Under the pieces are notes generated by a model that made no database searches, was not told the DNA's origin, and worked only from the letters and a program-made list of their open reading frames with translations. A stretch of 64,000 nt of DNA. Origin: Mixophyes australis (lineage: Eukaryota; Chordata; Amphibia; Anura; Limnodynastidae). Positions 46,840-58,949 of the stretch are shown one piece after another. The stretch spans positions 378,387,407-378,451,406 of the forward strand of contig JAVHZZ010000001.1 in the NCBI GenBank assembly GCA_036250195.1, in the 5' to 3' direction. The translations under genes were made by a program, and so were the position numbers. The number at the start of each line of letters is the position of its first letter. The first letter of the stretch is position 1.

Positions 46840-48586
46840 GGCAACGTTAATAATGTCGCCTATGTCACTGACGTCTTCCTTCATCGGGATTGGTTGAAGT
46901 CGGTTCACAGAAGAGTCGTCATGGATCATCATCGGGAAACAGCTGTACGGACTGAAGATGTCGTGGTAAGTCTTGTCGGTGTAGTCAGCACCGGCAAGAC
47001 TTTATCCCGTACCCCACCCGCTTTTTCAATATAAAATGTAATTAAATACAATCATAAATGCAAAATATAAATAAAATTAAACACAAACATGTATCGTTTT
47101 CCCCCTTAATAATCCAATAGGAATGTTCTTTCCTGAAGTAGTCGAAATGTCAATTAAGTAATGTGAATAAATGGTGACAATTTTTTTTATACTATAGCCA
47201 TTAAGGAATTAAGTACTATCAACCGGGAGGGTCAATATGCAATATATGCGGATATATCCAAGTCTTAATGCATTGCAATTATGTGACGATGCTCTTATTG
47301 TTCTGAGCCTACTCTTGCCCATCGCTACCTGCTCTAGTTACACCTCTCCGTATGTAAGGAGACACAAGTCATCGATATGCACAACACTATATATTGATGT
47401 ATGCTTCTGGATATTTGGTGCACGTGCTTAGTATGGAAATGTGCATCATACGCAAAATAAAAAGCTAAACTTGCAACTTTAAAAGAGCCCCATTGTTCTT
47501 GAAGCCCGAAAATATGTTGCTAAATAATGTTGAGTATTATGATTTGACACAGGGAATGATAGAGATTCATGAGTTTCATTATCATTTGAGCTGCCAACAT
47601 GGTCATATTTGTTTTTTTTTAGGTGGACTCACTTACGATAATGATTAGTGCACAAAAAAATATGTTTATCTGCATTGTGTTTTGTGAAAAATACATGTAG
47701 CACCAGCATCCTGGACAGGCCACAAATGTGCAGTTGAGTGCTGCAGTGATCTCCCAGCACACTTAGAGGCTCGTGCTAGTGCCCAGAGTTGCGCAGAGGT
47801 GGTACAGAGCATGAAAGAGGGTGGTATGCTGAGAAGAAGAGGAGGTGCGGAGCTTGAAACCGGAGATAGGATCAAATGTAATACAGGAGACGGACAGAGG
47901 AGGAGAAAGGGTTTGTCAGAGCAGAGAAACCGAGCTGGTGACTGAAGCAGCAGGGACAGAGAGCAGTAGATTGGAGAAAGAGGTGAAAAGAGTAGTGAAG
48001 AGAACGTCTGAAGAGGGTTCAATGTGGATACCTGGTTCCATACCTGAGAGAAACCATGCTACCAGTGGAAGCTAGAGACCAGTGAGATAGTAGCAACCAA
48101 TTAGTATATTATATACTTAAAAGGACTTTTATTATTGTTAGTTATGTTAGAAGAGAGCGCTACGCTCCATCTCCTTTACTGTATTGCAGCCCGAATCCCC
48201 AGTGGTCTAGTGGAGGAGGAAGCGTGGCAGGATGTCTATGTTCTGAATGCGCTACTGCGCATACGAGAGCAGTGCAAACCAGAAGTTCGGCTTTCTCGCT
48301 GGCACTTCCATCAGACAGTGTAAGGTGACAGATGCAGCTGAAGTAGCTGTGTATCCATATCTATATAAAGGCCCTCAATGCTAATAGTAGTGAGGCTCCC
48401 CACAATATATATCAATATAAGGGAGTAGCCTGTGACCACAATAAGATCCTGCAGACACACAGAGACTGAGAGATACAGTGCATATTACAATCTGCCTGCA
48501 TATATACCTGCATAAGACTGTATACCGTATATACAGTATATGAACCTGCTGCTGCTGTACTACTACTGCATCTACAATTGTGAGTA
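46840..48586. other. No recognised gene
   Basis: Includes a short inverted pair AAGTCTTGTCGGTG / CACCGGCAAGACTT (46966-47002). Short ORFs only. Confidence 0.4.
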
Positions 48587-48594
48587 CCTGCATC

Positions 48595-48751
48595 CACCCA
48601 GGGGGAACTAGCAAGCTGTGGGCCCCGGTGCAAGGAGGTGGGGAGGAGGGAAGCGGGGCCCCGACCCTCTGCATCTGCCATGCAGCAGGCCCAATTATCT
48701 CTAAGGGTCTGGTGCACTCCACCTATCGCACCAGTGGTAGTTCCGCCACTG
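48595..48751. mobile_element. hAT-type MITE, 157 bp, duplication CCTGCAT(C/A)
   Basis: The right end TAGTTCCGCCACTG is the inverse of CAGTGGCGGAACTA, and the left end CACCCAGGGGGAACTA is a diverged match. The 8-mers CCTGCATC (48587-48594) and CCTGCATA (48752-48759) agree at seven of eight. The interior has GGGCCCCGGTGCAAGG, as in other hAT-like repeats here. Confidence 0.7.
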
Positions 48752-48759
48752 CCTGCATA

Positions 48760-51700
48760 AAGTATGTTACCAAGTTCAATATACAGCAACCTGTTTAACT
48801 AAAAGCGCTTGTGGCTTCACATCCACCTAACACCACTGATACCTTTCACAACATCAAAGGTATAACCAATAAGCTAGACGGGGAACAGGTGGGGAGACCT
48901 GAAGATTTATGTGAAAAACAATTTTGCAGGACTATGCTTTAGTATCAAGGGTGTAGTGCAGGTAGAGATAGATAGCAACTTTTGGACTGAGGCACTAAAG
49001 GTAAAGAGTGATAAACTCAATAAAGCTAATCTTTTTCAGTGTGAATTGTGACACAGATTAAAATGAAGGAGACAGTGAGTTGCTTCCATGTTGGATTTAC
49101 CTTATGTGAAATAGAAATGGAATAGAGTGTTGTTTGTACAATCTCCAGGATTTATCATATCAAGAAAAGATAGCAAGCAGTATTATTGTTAGAAATCATG
49201 TGTGCGTCATCAAATAAGTGACTCAGAGAAACTGTGCTATTGGTTTCATCATACATCTTGTACAATATTTGTGCATTTCCAATACGGGAACAAGTAATAA
49301 GGAAAGACATCTTTGTCACTCCTTGATACCAAAGTCGTGAACATTTAGATCTGCTTTTCAAATTGTATTGCATGTTTTATGTTTCTCAGCTTGAAGCAAG
49401 CTTGAGTGGGATTATAGTGTATTATCTTAGGAAGTTGCTTATGTAATTAGAGTTTTGTTTATGCTCTCAGTCAACTTATATATAGGTGGGACAGTGGTGT
49501 GATAGAGAATAGGTGTAAAATGTACAAATTGTGCTTAGATATTCATATACATTTTGCTGCTATCTTACACTAATTTTCTGCTCTCTGCCCGAGGTTTAAT
49601 ATGTTTCCATTGTTATATATCTTACTCTAGATTAACCATTTCTGTGGTACAATATATTTTTGATAACAAAATGAGACTAAAATCTTTAGTAGCCCAGCAA
49701 ATAAACATGCAGGTGTGGCTTCTAAAGACCAGTTTGATGTATTGATTGTGCAGAGGGTTCCTTAGTCTCCCTCTGGCAGTGCAGGCTCACTCAACATTAC
49801 CAACGAAGGTACTACTGCATCCTGACTAAGGTGGAGGCATATTTGTTGAGATGATGTACTGCCTAGGTATTTGAACACCATCATATGTAAAGACAAGTAC
49901 AAAACGTGTGGTTCTGGCATTTTTATCATACTGAATGAAATACAAGTGGGGGATGTGAATATATGAACAATATGGGCAAATCATGCACTGTTATGCGGTG
50001 CACCAAGTGTATAAAGAACAGATGTTTTCTCCTAGAATAATGCAGGAATAATGAGTACCAGAGAGCAACAAGCTTCCTTTATAACGCTACAGTCATGAGA
50101 CATTTCTTGATACATTCAATACACTATGATTGGCCCAATTCTCCAGGGAACACTAATTTTGTGTGAACTTGGAACACTTCATAAATATAATTATGAATTA
50201 ATGAAATTTGGGAAAATTTCAGAATCGATTCGTTCATATCCAATAGGAGCCCTACTAAAACACATATCACTAAAACCAACTGCTCCTTCCCGAGGATTTT
50301 ATAGCTAGTTCAAATATGTTCTTCTATTTTGGTGGACCTGCGGTGATTGCCTGTCTTGTATTTAAGCCAATATCATGTATTGAAGTATTTTTTTAGGAGC
50401 CAGTTTGGAACTGCTGACTTTTACTTATTAGCACAGATTATGAGCATTACTCTTCACCGCCAAGTCCATTTCTAGTTATTTCAGGACTATATAGATTAAA
50501 ACTTGGTGATGGTGTCCATGTCTATGCTACAAATGGTCATTGTAAAAACTGTACAGTAATCTGACCCTGATTATTACAGTGACAGGTGACTTTATTTAGT
50601 TTTTTTCACATTTTTAGAAACACTAGGGACTCTGAAATAAAAATGTACCCTTGCTCAGGCAGATCTGTCAAAATAAATGATCACACAGCTCAACCTCATT
50701 TGTCTTGGAACTAATTCTTTCTTTATGTCTGCCCACTGACCATGTATATAATATCTGGTCAAACCATGCCCTCTTTGATTTGCAGTTCAATCCAGTTAAA
50801 GTTTTGTAATTTCTATAAATACTTACAATCTACGGTTTTAATTGAAGATCCATTGGTAGTTATGTCAGTTGAATTCTAAATCAGCAGAGATGTTCACCTT
50901 TGGGGATGTGCACAAGGTTTAGGTAAGAGGCCAAATAATAATTTACTGTTCAGAACTTGAGGACAAATCCACTTCCAACAATATCACAACGCAGCTCAAC
51001 TCAGCAGACACAGACCACTGGGGAGTGAACAATAGAAAAAGTCTTCTGGGCAAGTACTGGTCCATAAAGATTAGGAAAATTATATATTTATGTTGTCTTG
51101 ATCATCCCAAAGAAATGAATTTTTTTTCTCATATATAGTTGTCATCATCATCATTTGTGTGTAAGTATACTACCCATCAATGGAAGCTGAAATCCACTTA
51201 GACGTCTGGGATACATCGCCCAGCTGGACTGTTTATCCCAAGATAAGCCTGTCATATGTTTTATGGCCATCCCAGGTGCTGTTCCTACAATAGTTGTTGC
51301 TTCCTCAAGGGATTACTTATTTTTACAGCAAACATAATACATATAAGCATTTCCTTTTATAATGCATTTTTGGGACACCTCTGTGCATAGGTGGCATATT
51401 GTGTTATCAATAGATACCAACCACATCAGGAAGCATGGAATAAAATATTTCCCTAAGATATTCAAGTTGCGTAATAATGTTTCTTATGTATGTGGGCTGG
51501 GAAATGTTTAGTTTATGTAATATCATATTTCTGTCATGGTCAAAAAGAGAAATATCCTAATAATATAATTTCAACTAAAAGTGTTTTGAAACAACAAAGG
51601 TAATTACACATAAAACACAATAACACAGATTAGCATACACCCTCTTCATTCATTTACTTTAATAAAACTATTTTCCATTTGTATTACTTTATCGCAATTT

Positions 51701-52115
51701 CTTATCCTTTTTTTATACAATATCCATTGTGATTTTCTTTATCATAATAAACTCTGTTTAATAATGTTCTGTTTTTGTGTTCTTAACAAACTCATGTACC
51801 AGATAGGCTTGGCTTTTATAAAACTACAAATAATTGCTTAGTTAACAGTAATTCTGATTAAATTAAATTGTTATTGCATTTTGAGACAAGCCAGAGAATA
51901 AGTAAAGATTTCCTAAGAGTGTCAGGTCTTGAACCACATCTTAGTGGTGGCAGAGTTGTGGTTTTAATAGTAAGCATTAGATATTGAGATAATGAGTATT
52001 TTTTAGACAGACCTGGTGATTTTGTTTTGATTGACCAGTTCCCACCCACATTCCCACATGCTCAGATGATGCGTGTTGTGAAAGGCAGGCAAAGAGACAG
52101 ATTAACAATTTACTT
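48760..52115. other. No recognised feature
   Basis: Over 3 kb of AT-rich DNA with no element ends, long ORFs or conserved protein signal that could be supported. This is the longest featureless stretch of the window. Confidence 0.5.
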
Positions 52116-52119
52116 CCAG

Positions 52120-52745
52120 GTGTCATAAGCTGAGCTATAAGAGTGACAAAATGATGGCCAGTCATACAGCTAACATTCTCTTCACTCCCTTACACTTTCA
52201 AGAGTGGAGATAGCAGCATCATTTAACCAGTCACAGAAATAGTGCTAGACTTGTTTAACAAATAAAGAGGCTACAGTACTTGGAAGCTGTCCAGAAGAGA
52301 TGTAGAAACTGATCTTGATAGAAGCTGGTACAAGACACAATGGGCGAGGTACAGAGGATGATCCTGTAATGGAGTCAAGGAGCCGGCTGGGTCTGTTACA
52401 CAAACCAGAAGGCAATGGTGCAAAGGACATACCAAAAGCGTAGTCAATAGTAGCCAAAGTTCAGTACACGTTTCAGATGATGCTCAGAGGGAAATCCAAA
52501 AGAGTAGTCAAAAGAAGAGCCGGGTTTGATGCACAGGAGTTCAATAGCCAAGAAGGAAGGTGACACAAGCATAATGTCCCAAGGAAGCATGGGAGTCAGG
52601 AGGTAAGTAAGTAACCTATTGCTCTGACACTGAACTAGTGTCACAGCGCTTCCCATAAACACAGAGAAGGGGAGGTATCAAATTCCCTGGAACCTGGAAG
52701 TGCCGCACAACCAACAGGACGGGACAGAGGAACCTGGATCAGGTA
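52120..52745. repeat. LTR-like repeat fragment
   Basis: It has short shared phrases (AGTCAAAAG, GAGCCGGG, TGATGCACAGGAG) and the TGACACTGAACTAGTGTCA palindrome (52626-52644) that recall the blocks at 2935-3350 and 4700-5000. No paired ends or duplication identified. Confidence 0.3.
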
Positions 52746-52769
52746 AATTTTGTTACACCATTAAATGAT

Positions 52770-53120
52770 TGTGCCGATTGTAAGCCAACAGTACTATTAA
52801 CTATAGTGTGCAAGCTTTATACCAAGATCTTAGCAAACAGTCTGAATCTCCCTACTCATTTCCCTATTCCATCCAGATCCAGAACAGATCTCACACCAGG
52901 AATGGGAGCAAGAGATAGAACTTGTGGAACAACTGGGAACCCGCTGGGAACCCGCTGGTTCCACTTGCATTTAATGCAGAAAAAGTAATTAATAGACTTA
53001 CCTAGTCCTTTATATATCACATGTTGAACCAAATGTGGATCCCCCTGAATTTCAACAATGGATGCTTTATACATACACTTCTATATACATATAAGTAAAA
53101 GAAAGGGTTGGGCAGTTCCT
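52770..53120 (+). pseudogene. L1-like ORF2 fragment (RT, middle part)
   Basis: Part of a LINE reverse transcriptase. Translation gives KLYTKILANSLNLP, the counterpart of LKILTKILANRLN in L1-like ORF2. About 110-200 bases on come residues recalling the A block neighbourhood (AEKVINRL) and MDALYTYT (compare WIKLLYT). It is broken by stops and frame changes. It belongs to an L1/Tx1-like LINE and may or may not be related to the ORF1 at 5.7 kb. Confidence 0.55.
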
Positions 53121-53124
53121 GGCC

Positions 53125-53470
53125 TTACCTAAATTGGGTAAAAGGCATGTAGAATTTTTGAATCCTGAAATCGATTTTGAAGAGTTAGCTGAAGTGTTGA
53201 AGGCAATGTCAACGGGGAAATCACCTGGTGAGCTTACTAATTGCTACTATAAAGCTTATCCAACCTTGGTGAAGATGGCTCACAATATGCTGATCAATAG
53301 TGTAGAATATGGACTAGTGTAGAATATGGACTTTAAAACTTTCACTACATTGTTGGCTAATAAGTTGAACAATCTTTAACCTAAATTGGCTTATAAGAAC
53401 CAGGTTGGTATTATAAAGACTTTCCACACTGCAGTTAACTCTAGAAGTACAATACATGTTTATAGATCTT
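53125..53470 (+). pseudogene. L1-like ORF2 fragment (start of RT domain)
   Basis: Open from 53134 to 53322, reading FEELAEVLKAMSTGKSPGEL followed by YYKAYPTLV. This matches the opening of the L1 RT domain (ALKSLPNGKAPGPDG..FYK.F). Further on, after frame changes, NQVGIIK recalls the DQVGFI block. This part precedes the previous fragment in an intact ORF2, so the two are out of order or come from two copies. Confidence 0.6.
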
Positions 53471-54178
53471 TGATTTTTTGAGCAGTCTTTGAATGGGTAT
53501 GGAGGATGCAGGGAACTCATTACCACTGTACTTGTCAGTGTGGAGAAGAAAGAGAAAATATTTGTCTCACATCTCTTTCACCCAACTACAAAATTTCACA
53601 AAAAGTTTCTTACATCATACAAAGGGTCTGCTACACAATGACACATCTATGTAACAAGTCTTGATGCAGAGACTTTGGTCAACTTTATACCATCACTTCC
53701 TTCTGAGAAAAAAGTCAACCTACCTGTGTGAATAGGCACCCTGGTTAGAGTGTATCTATGGAAGCCTTACAAATTTTGGAAAAATTAGCAAAATAATATA
53801 TCTGTATAACAGACAAATAAAACATATGTAAAGTGCAGCTGGTTCAAAAAAGGCCCATGAAATATTACACTTGCCCAGCACCTGCATTAGAGTGTGTGAC
53901 AAAAATGGGGGACTTTAGATATATCAAAACTCTGGAGAGATGCAAAACTTCTCATGTGTGAAAACATGTAATTGGACCCATTGATCTTTTGACTTCAGAT
54001 AAAACCAATAGAAATGGAGAAATATACTTGCAAATGAATATATCAAAACTGCTTGATGACAAGATGCTGTTTGGCAAAACAAAAAGAAAATCTCCTTACC
54101 TGAAACCAGAGAGATCAAAGCAAAAGTAAGGTGGAGGAGTGGAATGGAGGCTATTGGTGCATTCTTATCAAAAGACAC
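53471..54178. other. No recognised feature
   Basis: Probably more decayed LINE DNA but no motif could be supported. Confidence 0.3.
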
Positions 54179-54181
54179 TTT

Positions 54182-54327
54182 GGGGCATATTCAATTAGGT
54201 CCCGGTATCGCGGTAACGCACCGGAATGGGGTGCGAAGGTAATCCATGTTATTGCGGTACCGTATTATTTTTAGTAATGCGCACTCCGCGCGTTACCATG
54301 ATCACGGAACCTAATTGAATATGCCCC
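54182..54327. mobile_element. Fold-back MITE, 146 bp
   Basis: GGGGCATATTCAATTAGGT at the start is inverted as ACCTAATTGAATATGCCCC at the end, a perfect 19-bp inverted repeat. Imperfect pairing continues inward through the GCGGTAACGC/GCGCGTTACC part. TTT flanks both sides (possible 3-bp duplication). Confidence 0.85.
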
Positions 54328-54392
54328 TTTGTCTTACAAAAACACAGGAAACCATGGCTAATATGATGATCATACGCATGGGAGAGGGAGGG

Positions 54393-54556
54393 CAGGGCCC
54401 TAACTAGCGCTGTGCGACAGGGGCAACCGCCCAGGGCGCAACGCTGAAAGGGGGCACAATTTAGGAATATTTTAGGTTCATTTGGTTAAAATTGAGGTCT
54501 AGGGGGGGGGGGGGGGGGCGGCATTTGTCTTTCTCGCCCCAGGCGCTAGAATTCTG
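54393..54556. mobile_element. hAT-type MITE, 164 bp, target duplication AGGGAGGG
   Basis: Starts CAGGGCCCTAACTAGCGC and ends GGCGCTAGAATTCTG, with CAG...CTG ends and a shared CTAGCGC block. An 8-bp duplication AGGGAGGG lies at 54385-54392 and 54557-54564. It carries a poly-G run near 54500. Confidence 0.8.
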
Positions 54557-54867
54557 AGGGAGGGTAATGTGTTTCCTATTGTAAGATATTTTACAATAGC
54601 ATACCTCCCAACTTTGCAGTTCCTTGAATCGGGACAGACTGTGAAAAGGGACATTACCATGTCACAATGTGGGCTCCCAGGGGCATACCTAGCGCTTGCA
54701 CCAGTGGCAGGTGCTGTGGCCTGTATTACAGAGCAGAGGTAAATGGGACATTACTTCCTGTAGGGCAAAGATGCCCACTGTTGGGACTGTGGAAGTGCTC
54801 ATATCAGCACTGTAATCGGTCAACAGTGAGAATATAAAGCAATATATATCTTTATTAGAAATCACTG

Positions 54868-55039
54868 GGGTAGATTTATCAAACCTTCTAAATAGGAAAA
54901 GAGAACAAAAGAAAAATGGAGCAACCAATCAGATTCTAGCTATAATTTTCTAGAATGTACTAGATAAATGACAGCAAGAATCTGGTTGCTATGGGTAACA
55001 CCTCCATTTTTATTTTTCGAAGGTTTGATAGATCTACCC
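54868..55039. mobile_element. Fold-back MITE related to the GGCTAGATTTACTAA family
   Basis: GGGTAGATTTATCAAACCTT at the start pairs with AAGGTTTGATAGATCTACCC at the end, and the interior CAACCAATCAGATTCTAGCT is shared with the copies at 29.6 and 32.0 kb. Flanking bases are not a clear duplication. Confidence 0.75.
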
Positions 55040-56660
55040 CAAAGTCTATTTCTCTTTGCTTTATCTGGTTACAATATTATTTTCTGTAAAATCACTTTGT
55101 ATTTATTGTAAAAGCTTAGGTCATTCCTGATATTGTTTTATTCTAAAATAAATAAAAAAATGACATAATAAAATATTTAAACAAACATAATTGAAAAAAG
55201 GAACTACATTATAAACGCCAAAGGGAGCAACAGTGAAAGGAGGTGGTATAGGTCAATAAACAAGTGATTACTAAAACAGCTGCAGTTGCTAAATGTCATA
55301 AAAATATGTCTGTAGTCAATGTAACATTTCATGAAATACAAAATGTCATAACTAGATACATTTACATAAATGCTATTAACTAACTTCATACACAACAACG
55401 TTCTGTTGAAACTTTAAAAGGTAAATAGTCTGATCTTTGTTACAGTGTATGCATATTACTGGACATTTTCCAGTGGAAAGACTTGTGTCAGTACTTTGGC
55501 ATGTGTTTAGAAACACCATGGCATACAAATTCAGTTTCTTGTTATAATAATAATTCAGCTACATAATCTAAGATTTGTAGAGGAAAATTGCAGCAAATAT
55601 GGTATAACATATATAATCAGCATTCAAACAAGTTTTGATTAATGTAAATGCAAAAAATAATTGGGGTATGTGATTATGAATTTAGATAATAATGATTTGG
55701 TAGGTAGTTTGGTCAGGACATATTTCAACACATCCAGTTTAATTCCCTTGACTTTGGCTAGCAGAATATGAAGATCTGCTGCTTGAATTCCCACATTTCC
55801 TGAGATCCATAATACAGACCTCATCAGTTCCTAGGCCTCGCTGCCTAGAGAGTACATAGGGTGGATGACCCCCCGTTGTAGGCACTCTGTTTGTGCCACT
55901 GTGTCCATACAGGTAAGTGTTTCTGTCCCATGGTATGCTTTTGAATCCAGGAAAATTAATAGTTTCTTAGGCTGCATTTTAAGGATCCCATTATTTTGTA
56001 TTTAGGCATGTGAAATATTCAGCACAAACATATAATACAGACATACCAGAAAATACTGCAGTATACACACACACACACACACACGTGTAAGTAAAAGTGC
56101 TCGTCAGAATGCATGAACGTTTTAGAATTTTTAAAAAAAAATATAGATTTTTTTATATTAAATATATAAAGATGTTTTCAAGCATACTGCGCATATAATG
56201 CTTTTTTATAGTATATCTTAGTTGCATGCGGTTGTTCTGTGATAACTATGGGCTCACATACATGTCATTTTTAAATAAAAGACTATGCCGTGTCAGTAAC
56301 CATTTACACCTGACCTGCAGTGGGTGCAATAGATACGGTTGTAAACAAGCGTACTTACAACACACATCTGCATTAGAACGCCCTTACTGTACAGGGCCTG
56401 CCTTAGTCTGCCCCTTCATGCAATTCTCAGGAGAGAAGTAATACAATGGTAAAACGTACATATATTAGGAGTCTCAAGGCAAAACAAAAAATATGGGTGC
56501 TGTCCACTTTGTCTTTTGAATGCATTTCTGTTGAGAAAATAGTTGTAAGCAATGTCAGTGAAGGTCATTTCAGGCAGGATACCCATGTTTAGTTGCCCTC
56601 ACAGCTACAAGTTTCAAATGGTATCTCTCTTTCCTTCTTCTCTTCTGAGAACTTAATTAC
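55040..56660. other. No recognised gene
   Basis: AT-rich with a (CA)n run at 56067-56084. The piece 56300-56400 resembles 21208-21340. Confidence 0.45.
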
Positions 56661-56675
56661 CACTACTAAAATTTA

Positions 56676-56965
56676 CAGGGCCGTCTTTCTGACTGGGAAC
56701 AATGGGCAGTTGCCTGGGGGCCCAGGCGGAAAGGGGGCCCAAGGCAGGACTCATTTAAATAAAAAATCCTTTTGCGGCTCCCTCCCTGGTCCCCTCTTCC
56801 GTGCTGTACTCGCAGTGAATGTCGGGCGTGACATCACGCCCGACATTCACTGCGAGCACAGCATGGAGAAGCACAGCACGGAGATTCAGCGAGGACCCAG
56901 AAAAAAGAAGAGAGGGGGATCGGAGGAGATCGAAAGTTAAGTTAAGGGGGCCCCTATATATATGT
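56676..56965. mobile_element. hAT-like element, left end with central cruciform
   Basis: Starts CAGGGCCGTCTTTCTGACTG and carries GGGGGCCC runs as in other hAT-like repeats here. At 56803-56862 two 29-base arms around GTGAATGTCGGGCGTGA pair at 28 of 29 positions with a 2-base centre. The right end is lost at the (TA)n repeat. Confidence 0.5.
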
Positions 56966-56988
56966 AAAAAAAAGAAGAAGTGATTTTA

Positions 56989-56989
<1 letters not shown>

Positions 56990-57021
<32 letters not shown>

Positions 57022-57031
57022 ATATATATAT
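56990..57031. repeat. (TG)n(TA)n microsatellite
   Basis: TGTGTGTATATATATATATA followed by AAATATATATATA. Confidence 0.95.
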
Positions 57032-57330
57032 AAAATCACTCACACACAAACACAGTGTTCTATACATGTTTCTTTCTGGACACCGTTACATGACATGAAT
57101 TTGTTATATTAATAAAGTAAAAAAGAAGCGATAACATACAATGCAGCTGGTTAGGTCTTGCCATCTAAGGGTTACGTTTATTTAAAGGTTCCTTTATAAC
57201 AATAGCACATCCAATCCATTCCACAGCATAAACAATACTTCTGTGTGTATCATATGCAGATATGTCTACTTTCAAAATTACATCTTACAAGTAACACTTG
57301 ATTATAGTTAACATTCCTCCCATTCTTGGG

Positions 57331-57336
57331 GTTGTG

Positions 57337-57399
<63 letters not shown>
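57331..57399. repeat. (GT)n(AT)n microsatellite, hAT insertion site
   Basis: A GT run followed by about 40 bases of pure AT repeat that ends exactly where the hAT element starts. Confidence 0.95.
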
Positions 57400-57403
<4 letters not shown>

Positions 57404-57624
57404 GATGAGCGGGCTCGGATATCTGAAATCCGAGCCCACCCGAACATTGCCGATCCGAGTCGGATCCGAGACAGATCCGGGTATTGGCGCCAAATTCAAA
57501 TATGAAACTGAGGCTCTGACTCATAATCCCGTTGTCGGATCTCGCGATACTCGGATCCTATAAATTCCCCGCTAGTCGCCGCCATCTTCACTCGGGCATT
57601 GATCAGGGTAGAGGGAGGGTGTGT

Positions 57625-58945
57625 TAGGTGGTCCTCTCTCCTGGTAGATCTCGTGCTGTGCTGTTTAGTTCTGTGCTGTGCTGTACTGTGCTGTGCTGTG
57701 CTGTGCTGTGTTCTGCAGTATCAGTCCAGTGGTGCTGTGTGCTGTGCTCTGTCCTTCTGAGGTCAGTGGTGCTGCTGGGTCCAGTGCTGTGTCCTGTTCA
57801 GTCCAGTGGTGCTGTGTCCTGTGCTCTGTGCTTCTAAGGGCATAGTTATTTCCCCAATATTCCCCTGTGTTTAAAAAATAAAAAAAAGTTATTTAAAAAA
57901 ATACCAAAAACTAATTTAATTTTTTTTAATTACCACAAAATTTGCACAACCAATCCTGCAGTATAAGCCCATTGGTACTGCAATATTACCAAGTTCACAC
58001 ATTCAGCAGTAAAAGTCCAGTGGTACTGCAATATTACAAAGTTTACACATTCTGCAGTATCAGTCCAGTGGTGCTGTGTCCTGTGCTTTGTCCTGCTGAG
58101 TTCCGTAGTGCTGCTGGGTCCTGTGCCGTGTCCTGTTCAGTCCAGTGGTGCTGTGTCCTGTGCTCTGTGCTTCTAAGGGCATAGTTATTTCCCCATTATT
58201 CCCAAGTTTTTAAAAAATAAAAAAAAAGTAAAAAAAAATAAAAAATAAAAAATTAAAAAAAATATATATAATTATAACCAAATTTGCAAAACCAATCCAG
58301 CAGTATAAGTCCATTGGTACTGCAATATTACAAAGTTCACACATTCTGCAGTATCAGTCCAGTGGTGCTGTGTCCTGTGCTCTGTCCTGCTGAGTTCCGT
58401 AGTGCTGCTGGGTCCTGTGCCGTGTCCTGTTCAGTCCAGTGGTGCTGTGTCCTGTGCTCTGTGCTTCTAAGGGCATAGTTATTTCCCCATTATTCCCAAG
58501 TTTTTAAAAAATAAAAAAAAAGTAAAAAAAAATAAAAAATGTAAAAAAAAATAAAAATATATAATAATTATAACCAAATTTGCAAAACCAATCCAGCAGT
58601 ATAAGTCCATTGGTACTGCAATATTACAAAGTTCACACATTCTGCAGTATCAGTCCAGTGGTGCTGTGTCCTGTGCTCTGTCCTGCTGAGTTCCGTAGTG
58701 CTGCTGGGTCCTGTGCCGTGTCCTGTTCAGTCCAGTGGTGCTGTGTCCTGTGCTCTGTGCTTCTAAAGTCATAGTTATTTCCCCATTATTCCCAAGTTTT
58801 AAAAAAATAAAAAAAAAGTAAAAAAAAATAAAAAATTTTAAAAAAAATAAAAATATATAATAATTATAACCAAATTTGCAAAACCAATCCAGCAGTATAA
58901 GTCCATTGGTACTGCAATATTACAAAGTTCACACATTCTGCAGTA
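57625..58945 (+). repeat. 296-bp tandem repeat in hAT 5' region
   Basis: Starts as a TGCTG/CTGTG-rich stretch (57650-57715). Then units with CAGTATAAGTCCATTGGTAC, CAGTATCAGTCCAGTGGTGC, a CTGTGCTCTGTCCTG block and an A/T-rich AAAAAATAAAAAAAAAGTAA spacer follow. Two units are exactly 296 bp apart (58284 to 58580) and a third begins near 58876; the first (57942) is 342 bp from the second owing to a longer A/T spacer. It lies between the element end and the transposase start, so it is 5' UTR or promoter sequence. Confidence 0.85.
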
Positions 58946-58949
58946 TCTT

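Noticed and set aside
57336..57563. Open frame across the AT microsatellite and hAT end
   Set aside because: Microsatellite reading (Tyr-Ile repeats) joined to transposon terminus; not a gene.
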